Source: Rhodohalobacter halophilus (GTDB lineage: Bacteria > Bacteroidota > Rhodothermia > Balneolales > Balneolaceae). Taken from it: a stretch of DNA of 64,000 bases. The DNA lies in assembly GCF_001715195.1 (NCBI RefSeq), contig NZ_MDWE01000017.1, positions 1 through 64,000 on the forward strand, written 5' to 3'. Shown here in pieces: positions 61,852 to 64,000 of this stretch (position 1 is its first letter; every line of letters begins with the position of its first letter). A program made the translations under genes and the position numbers. The notes under the pieces were generated by a model, which saw only the letters and a list, made by a program, of their open reading frames with translations, was not told where the DNA came from and made no database searches.

Positions 61852-62400
61852 ATGAAAGCATTTTTCCTTGATCGTGACGGAACCCTCAATGTAGATTACA
61901 ATTTTGTACACAAACCTGAAGAGTGGACCTGGTGCCGGGGTGCGCTGGAAGCGATCAAATGGCTGAACCAAAACGAATTCAAGATTATTGTAGTGACTAA
62001 TCAGTCAGGAATATCTCGCGGCCACTACTCTGTTAATGATGTGAATCAACTTCACAACTGGGTAGACACCCAACTCTCTGAAAAAGGCCTTAGGATTGAT
62101 GATTGGTACATCGCTCCTCATCACCCAAAATTTGACCCGGCCCCACACAGGTTTGATCCGGCAGACAGAAAACCAGAAACCGGAATGTTTCAGAAGGCGA
62201 TCCGCAAACATGGAATTGATCCGGCACAATCATTCATGGCCGGCGATAAAGTTTCTGATCTAAAACCCGCTCTTGAACTCGGGATCAAACCGTTTTTCAT
62301 CAAATCGCGCCATGCAAAAAATCAGAATCACCATTGGCTCGAACGCAACCAAATCGCCCTCTACACAACCCTGCTCGAGGTTCTTCAGAAGAACTTCTGA
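61852..62400 (+). CDS. HAD-IIIA phosphatase, GmhB/HisB-N-like, without zinc cysteines
   Basis: 182 residues. HAD motifs: FFLDRDGTLNVD (nucleophile and acid Asp), VVTNQSGISRGHY, the RKPETGMFQKA Lys and MAGDKVSDLKPA. It resembles D-glycero-D-manno-heptose-1,7-bisphosphate phosphatase. The family's zinc loop (CxH...CxC) reads APHHPKFDPAPHRFDPADRKP here, with no Cys. Adjacent heptose genes are absent, so the substrate is uncertain. Confidence 0.85.
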   Translation: MKAFFLDRDGTLNVDYNFVHKPEEWTWCRGALEAIKWLNQNEFKIIVVTNQSGISRGHYSVNDVNQLHNWVDTQLSEKGLRIDDWYIAPHHPKFDPAPHRFDPADRKPETGMFQKAIRKHGIDPAQSFMAGDKVSDLKPALELGIKPFFIKSRHAKNQNHHWLERNQIALYTTLLEVLQKNF

Positions 62401-62517
62401 TTGAGATACATAAAATCTAATGTTCGCAACTGATAACTAAGTTCCAAAATCTGCGTATTATTCGTTAATGCCTGTAACGTAAAGGCTTAATTCATCAGCA
62501 TTTCTTCAGATAAACGA

Positions 62518-63216
62518 ATGATATCAATTCCTATAAAAAAGCAGCCCGACGAGACCACCTGCGGCCCAACATCCCTTCACTCTCTTTATGAGTTTTACGA
62601 TGATTCCATCTCTTTGGAAACTGTCATAAATGAGGTTATTCAATTTGATGAGGGTGGAACCGTAGGTGCACTTCTGGCTGTACATGCATTAAAACGCGGA
62701 TACAAAGCCACAATCTACACATACAACCTTCAGGTATTTGACCCAAGCTGGTTTGAACTTCACCCTGCCGGGATGATTGAAAAATTATTGGCTCAAAAAA
62801 AGGCCAAAAAACGGAAAAAGTTGTCTGTCGTCACGAATGCTTATATCGAATTTTTAAAGCTGGGAGGGGAGTTAAAGTTTCAGGATTTAAAACCCTCGCT
62901 GCTTCGTAAACATCTTAAGAAGGGCCACCCAATTCTTGCCGGACTCAGCGCAACGTATCTCTACCAAACAAAAAGAGAGTATGAACCAAATTCTGATTAT
63001 GACGATATTAACGGACACCCGGCAGGGCATTTTGTGCTGCTGAGCGGTTATGATCCCGAAACCCGAGAGGTGCAGATTGCAGACCCCATCAGTCACAATC
63101 CCCTTGGAGAAGGACTTGTTTACAGAATGAACATCGACAGGGTTATCAACGCAATTTTACTTGGAATTGTAACGTACGATGCCAACCTGATCATTATCAC
63201 ACCTGCAGAAAAATGA
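62518..63216 (+). CDS. C39-like cysteine peptidase
   Basis: 232 residues. The catalytic Cys is in KQPDETTCGPTSLHSLYEFY; the His is in GHFVLLSGYDPETREVQIADP with the following Asp. This is the C39-like papain fold, with no attached ABC or GNAT domain and no signal peptide, so it is cytoplasmic. Its stop overlaps the start of the ATP-grasp gene (ATGA), so the two proteins are made together. Confidence 0.88.
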   Translation: MISIPIKKQPDETTCGPTSLHSLYEFYDDSISLETVINEVIQFDEGGTVGALLAVHALKRGYKATIYTYNLQVFDPSWFELHPAGMIEKLLAQKKAKKRKKLSVVTNAYIEFLKLGGELKFQDLKPSLLRKHLKKGHPILAGLSATYLYQTKREYEPNSDYDDINGHPAGHFVLLSGYDPETREVQIADPISHNPLGEGLVYRMNIDRVINAILLGIVTYDANLIIITPAEK

Positions 63217-64000
63217 AACATTTGATCGTGGTTGACCACCCAAAACACTGGAACTTTGAAATCCCTGAAGTGGAAGTGGTTGCAGCCAAATCCTACCTGA
63301 TGGACTCTGTCTACTCTAAATTGAAGAGGGCCAGAGTTTACAATCTTTGCAAAAGTTACCGCTATCAATCAACCGGGTACTATGTATCCCTGTTGGCACA
63401 AGCCCGCGGCCACACACCGCTGCCTAACATCCTAACCACACAGGATTTAAAAACGCCTGCCCTGGTGCGAATTGTATCTGATGAACTTCAACGTCTCATT
63501 CAAAAAAGTTTTTTAACCATTCAGTCTGATGAATTTGTCCTGAGCATCTATTTTGGTAAAAACCTTGCCAAAAAATATGACTCGCTTTCCAAACGACTAT
63601 TCCAGGAGTTCAGGGCACCATTTCTCAGAGCGCTGTTTCAAAAAAAGGACGGGGAGTGGCTGCTGCAGTCTGTTAAAACAATTCCATCTGATGAAATCCC
63701 GGTTGATCACAGAGCATTTGCTGTTGAAATGGCTCGCGAATACTTCAAAAAGGGTAAGCGCCCAATTGTAAAAAAAGATTACCGGTACGACCTCGCCATA
63801 TTGGTCAACCCCGATGAGGAGTTCCCGCCATCAGACCCGAAGGCAATACAGAAATTTATCAAAGCGGCGGAAAGCATTGGATTTTACACCGAATTGATTA
63901 CCCGAGAGGATTACTCCAGAATTAACGAGTTCGATGCACTTTTTATCAGAGAAACCACCTCCGTAAACCACCATACCTACCGCTTTGCACGGCGGGCCAT
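63213..64000 (+). CDS. RimK-like ATP-grasp ligase, N-terminal part (cut by window end)
   Basis: Open frame from the ATG at 63213 to the window edge (262 codons). The opening MKHLIVVDHPKHWNFEI and the segments YQSTGYYVSLLAQARGHTPLP and DLAILVNPDEEFPPSDPKAIQKF match the RLAN N-terminal domain of RimK-family ATP-grasp proteins. The visible end NEFDALFIRETTSVNHHTY reaches the entry to the ATP-grasp domain. RimK-type enzymes form peptide bonds, as in adding Glu to ribosomal S6. Coupled by a 4-bp overlap to the C39 protease. Confidence 0.87.
   Translation, partial: MKHLIVVDHPKHWNFEIPEVEVVAAKSYLMDSVYSKLKRARVYNLCKSYRYQSTGYYVSLLAQARGHTPLPNILTTQDLKTPALVRIVSDELQRLIQKSFLTIQSDEFVLSIYFGKNLAKKYDSLSKRLFQEFRAPFLRALFQKKDGEWLLQSVKTIPSDEIPVDHRAFAVEMAREYFKKGKRPIVKKDYRYDLAILVNPDEEFPPSDPKAIQKFIKAAESIGFYTELITREDYSRINEFDALFIRETTSVNHHTYRFARRA

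Overview
The window reads as a chromosomal segment of a marine, Bacteroidota-related bacterium; the best guess is the Balneolota/Rhodothermia part of the FCB group. Supporting signs are a moderate GC content, FCB-style -7 promoter boxes (TAnnTTTG), few strong Shine-Dalgarno sites, many lipoproteins, and families typical of that group (GWxTD, DUF1684, DUF4293, DUF5117 metalloprotease, TSP3-OmpA, YpdA). The assignment is inferred from gene content; no 16S gene is present.

Layout. 1-1900: the 5' end of a group II intron on the minus strand, just downstream of an umuDC operon. 2167-9546: a 2-hydroxyacid dehydrogenase, an N-acyl-D-amino-acid deacylase-like lipoprotein, a soluble PAS histidine kinase, a DUF1684 lipoprotein and a GWxTD protein. 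9704-12680: the dnaX-ybaB-recR replication/repair cluster. 12732-17113: an M1 peptidase, malic enzyme, proline dehydrogenase and a 32-residue membrane ORF. 17125-21729: a DUF4097 protein, then a ba3-type oxidase cluster (subunits 2A, II and I, SCO, azurin-like protein). 21785-29736: two penicillin-binding-like serine hydrolases, a GltS-type symporter translationally coupled to an acyltransferase, a large metzincin-like protease and a periplasmic ankyrin protein. 30073-33768: Ppx/GppA, an alpha/beta hydrolase, a YpdA-type reductase and the SRP RNA gene.

33823-40633 is a tight four-gene minus-strand operon: an exported fibronectin-like protein, an exported FecR-domain protein, a 917-residue outer-membrane barrel and a CHASE2 class III nucleotide cyclase. 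It looks like an envelope-to-cyclic-nucleotide sensing system. After it come tRNA-Ala(GGC), a TSP3-OmpA lipoprotein, an orphan FbpC-like ATPase, a SPOR lipoprotein and a small barrel protein. 44902-47447 is a partner-switching module (STAS, anti-sigma-type kinase, PP2C phosphatase) whose end overlaps a convergent mltF gene. The leader before it carries an unexplained intrinsic terminator.

49270-58025: an EamA transporter, a DUF4293 protein and a TetR-TolC-MFP-RND efflux operon. The RND pump carries about six extra membrane helices, and a 13-bp palindrome sits at the repressor start. 58123-62400: an EamA transporter, pyrR-pyrB, a CynX-type MFS transporter and a GmhB-like phosphatase without its zinc cysteines. 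The window ends in a C39-type protease overlapping by 4 bp a RimK-like ATP-grasp ligase gene that is cut by the edge. The candidates most worth pursuing are the FecR/CHASE2 operon, the C39/ATP-grasp pair, the umuDC locus (UmuD without its catalytic lysine, plus the downstream intron) and the enlarged RND pump.
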